Source: Planctomycetota bacterium (GTDB lineage: Bacteria; Planctomycetota; Phycisphaerae; UBA1845). Taken from it: 52,803 nt of DNA. Location of the stretch: NCBI GenBank assembly GCA_024278775.1, contig JAJRSP010000063.1, positions 1-52,803 on the forward strand. The letters run 5' to 3'. The stretch's first letter is position 1; each line of letters starts with the position of its first letter. The notes below the pieces were generated by a model. It was not told the origin of the DNA. It ran no database searches and saw only the letters and a list, made by a program, of their open reading frames with translations. Of the stretch, positions 52,467-52,803 are shown one piece after another. The position numbers and the translations under genes are program-made.

Positions 52467-52803
52467 TCACACGAGCGATCCGGTGGGATAGGCGTCCAGC
52501 GTCAAATCCGACGACTCGCCAGCCCTAAGCAAGTGATACCCCAGCGCAGCGATCATTGCGGCGTTGTCCGTGCAGTAGGGCATGGGGGCGGCGTGAAATC
52601 GAAGTCCGCGCCCGGCACAGACACTGGCCAGCGTGTCACGAAGCAAGCGGTTGGCCGCCACACCGCCACCGAGCACGACGGTCTCACGCTGGGTCTGCGC
52701 GACGGCCAGCATCGTTTTCTTCACCAGCACGTCCACCACCGCCTGTTGGAAGGACGCGGCGATGTCCGCGATATCCTTTGTCGAGAGTTTTTCCAGCCCG
52801 CCC
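52467..52803 (-). CDS. tsaD: tRNA N6-threonylcarbamoyladenosine synthase TsaD, C-terminal part
   Basis: Partial: the last about 111 residues; the 5' part lies beyond the right edge. Readable from GGLEKLSTKDIADIAASFQQ onward, with ETVVLGGGVAANRLLRDTL and PMPYCTDNAAMIAALGYHLL, the latter carrying the conserved CTDNAAM metal/nucleotide motif of TsaD. It ends in a short tail DLTLDAYPTGSLV. TsaD transfers threonylcarbamoyl to A37 of ANN-decoding tRNAs with TsaB and TsaE. The 3' end is duplicated on the far side of the REPIN-like element. Confidence 0.95.
   Translation of the reverse strand, partial: GGLEKLSTKDIADIAASFQQAVVDVLVKKTMLAVAQTQRETVVLGGGVAANRLLRDTLASVCAGRGLRFHAAPMPYCTDNAAMIAALGYHLLRAGESSDLTLDAYPTGSLV

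Overview
The window looks like a chromosomal segment of a planctomycete-type bacterium, perhaps Phycisphaerae or a relative; this is inference, as no rRNA marker is present. The signs are very large secreted proteins with Asp/Asn/Gly calcium-type repeats of the form DCNGNGIPDEC, dockerin- and cohesin-like modules, two IPTL-type C-terminal sorting signals, a class II alpha2 glycyl-tRNA synthetase, a bacterial GlnRS, ThyX instead of ThyA, and moderately high GC. I found about 39 protein genes and no tRNA, rRNA or CRISPR. Both strands are used, mostly in short transcription units.

Layout. 1-193: truncated REPIN-like element. 742-12208: a 1508-aa secreted metalloprotease-like protein, a WYL regulator, a PEGA lipoprotein, a zinc-ribbon microprotein, an AarF/UbiB kinase-like protein, and two secreted cohesin-like proteins ending in dockerin or thrombospondin-3 repeats. 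12426-18453: tandem ACT protein, ThyX, alkaline-phosphatase-superfamily protein, VKOR-DsbA fusion, and a GSA-aminotransferase homologue that has lost the PLP lysine. 18783-25967: PanB, bifunctional-nuclease-domain protein, galactokinase/arabinokinase-like GHMP kinase, an ino1-TIM barrel-ubiA operon resembling ebo clusters, and MoaA. 26011-32184: TPR protein, coiled-coil tail-anchored protein, a RAYT mobile element, the archaeal-type amidotransferase pair gatE-gatD, a decayed RAYT end and a small lipoprotein. 32485-34851: DUF47/PhoU-like protein and PiT phosphate permease. 34957-45948: pentaheme cytochrome, 1164-aa lipoprotein, GlyRS, one-heme choice-of-anchor-V-like protein, GlnRS and a secreted hypothetical. 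46236-52803: Lon-family protease with an H1-like tail, PilT, NnrD, LarB, a second REPIN-like element, and the 3' end of tsaD.

Three features stand out. (1) A RAYT transposase element (27426-28216) with perfect 47-bp inverted repeats sits exactly between two perfect 76-bp direct repeats that are copies of the 3' end of gatD. A small non-autonomous relative (52279-52438) sits in the same way between copies of the 3' end of tsaD. Single-strand HUH transposition is not known to make target duplications, so this recurring architecture is unexpected. (2) GatDE, normally described as the archaeal Glu-tRNA(Gln) amidotransferase, lies in the same 53-kb bacterial window as GlnRS, which should make it redundant. 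(3) A compact inositol-phosphate synthase, sugar isomerase and UbiA prenyltransferase operon suggests synthesis of a prenylated or lipid-linked cyclitol.

Other gene pairs have conventional logic: DUF47 with PiT for phosphate uptake, the GatE/GatD subunits translated with a 4-nt overlap, and UbiA coupled to its upstream isomerase gene by a 10-nt overlap.
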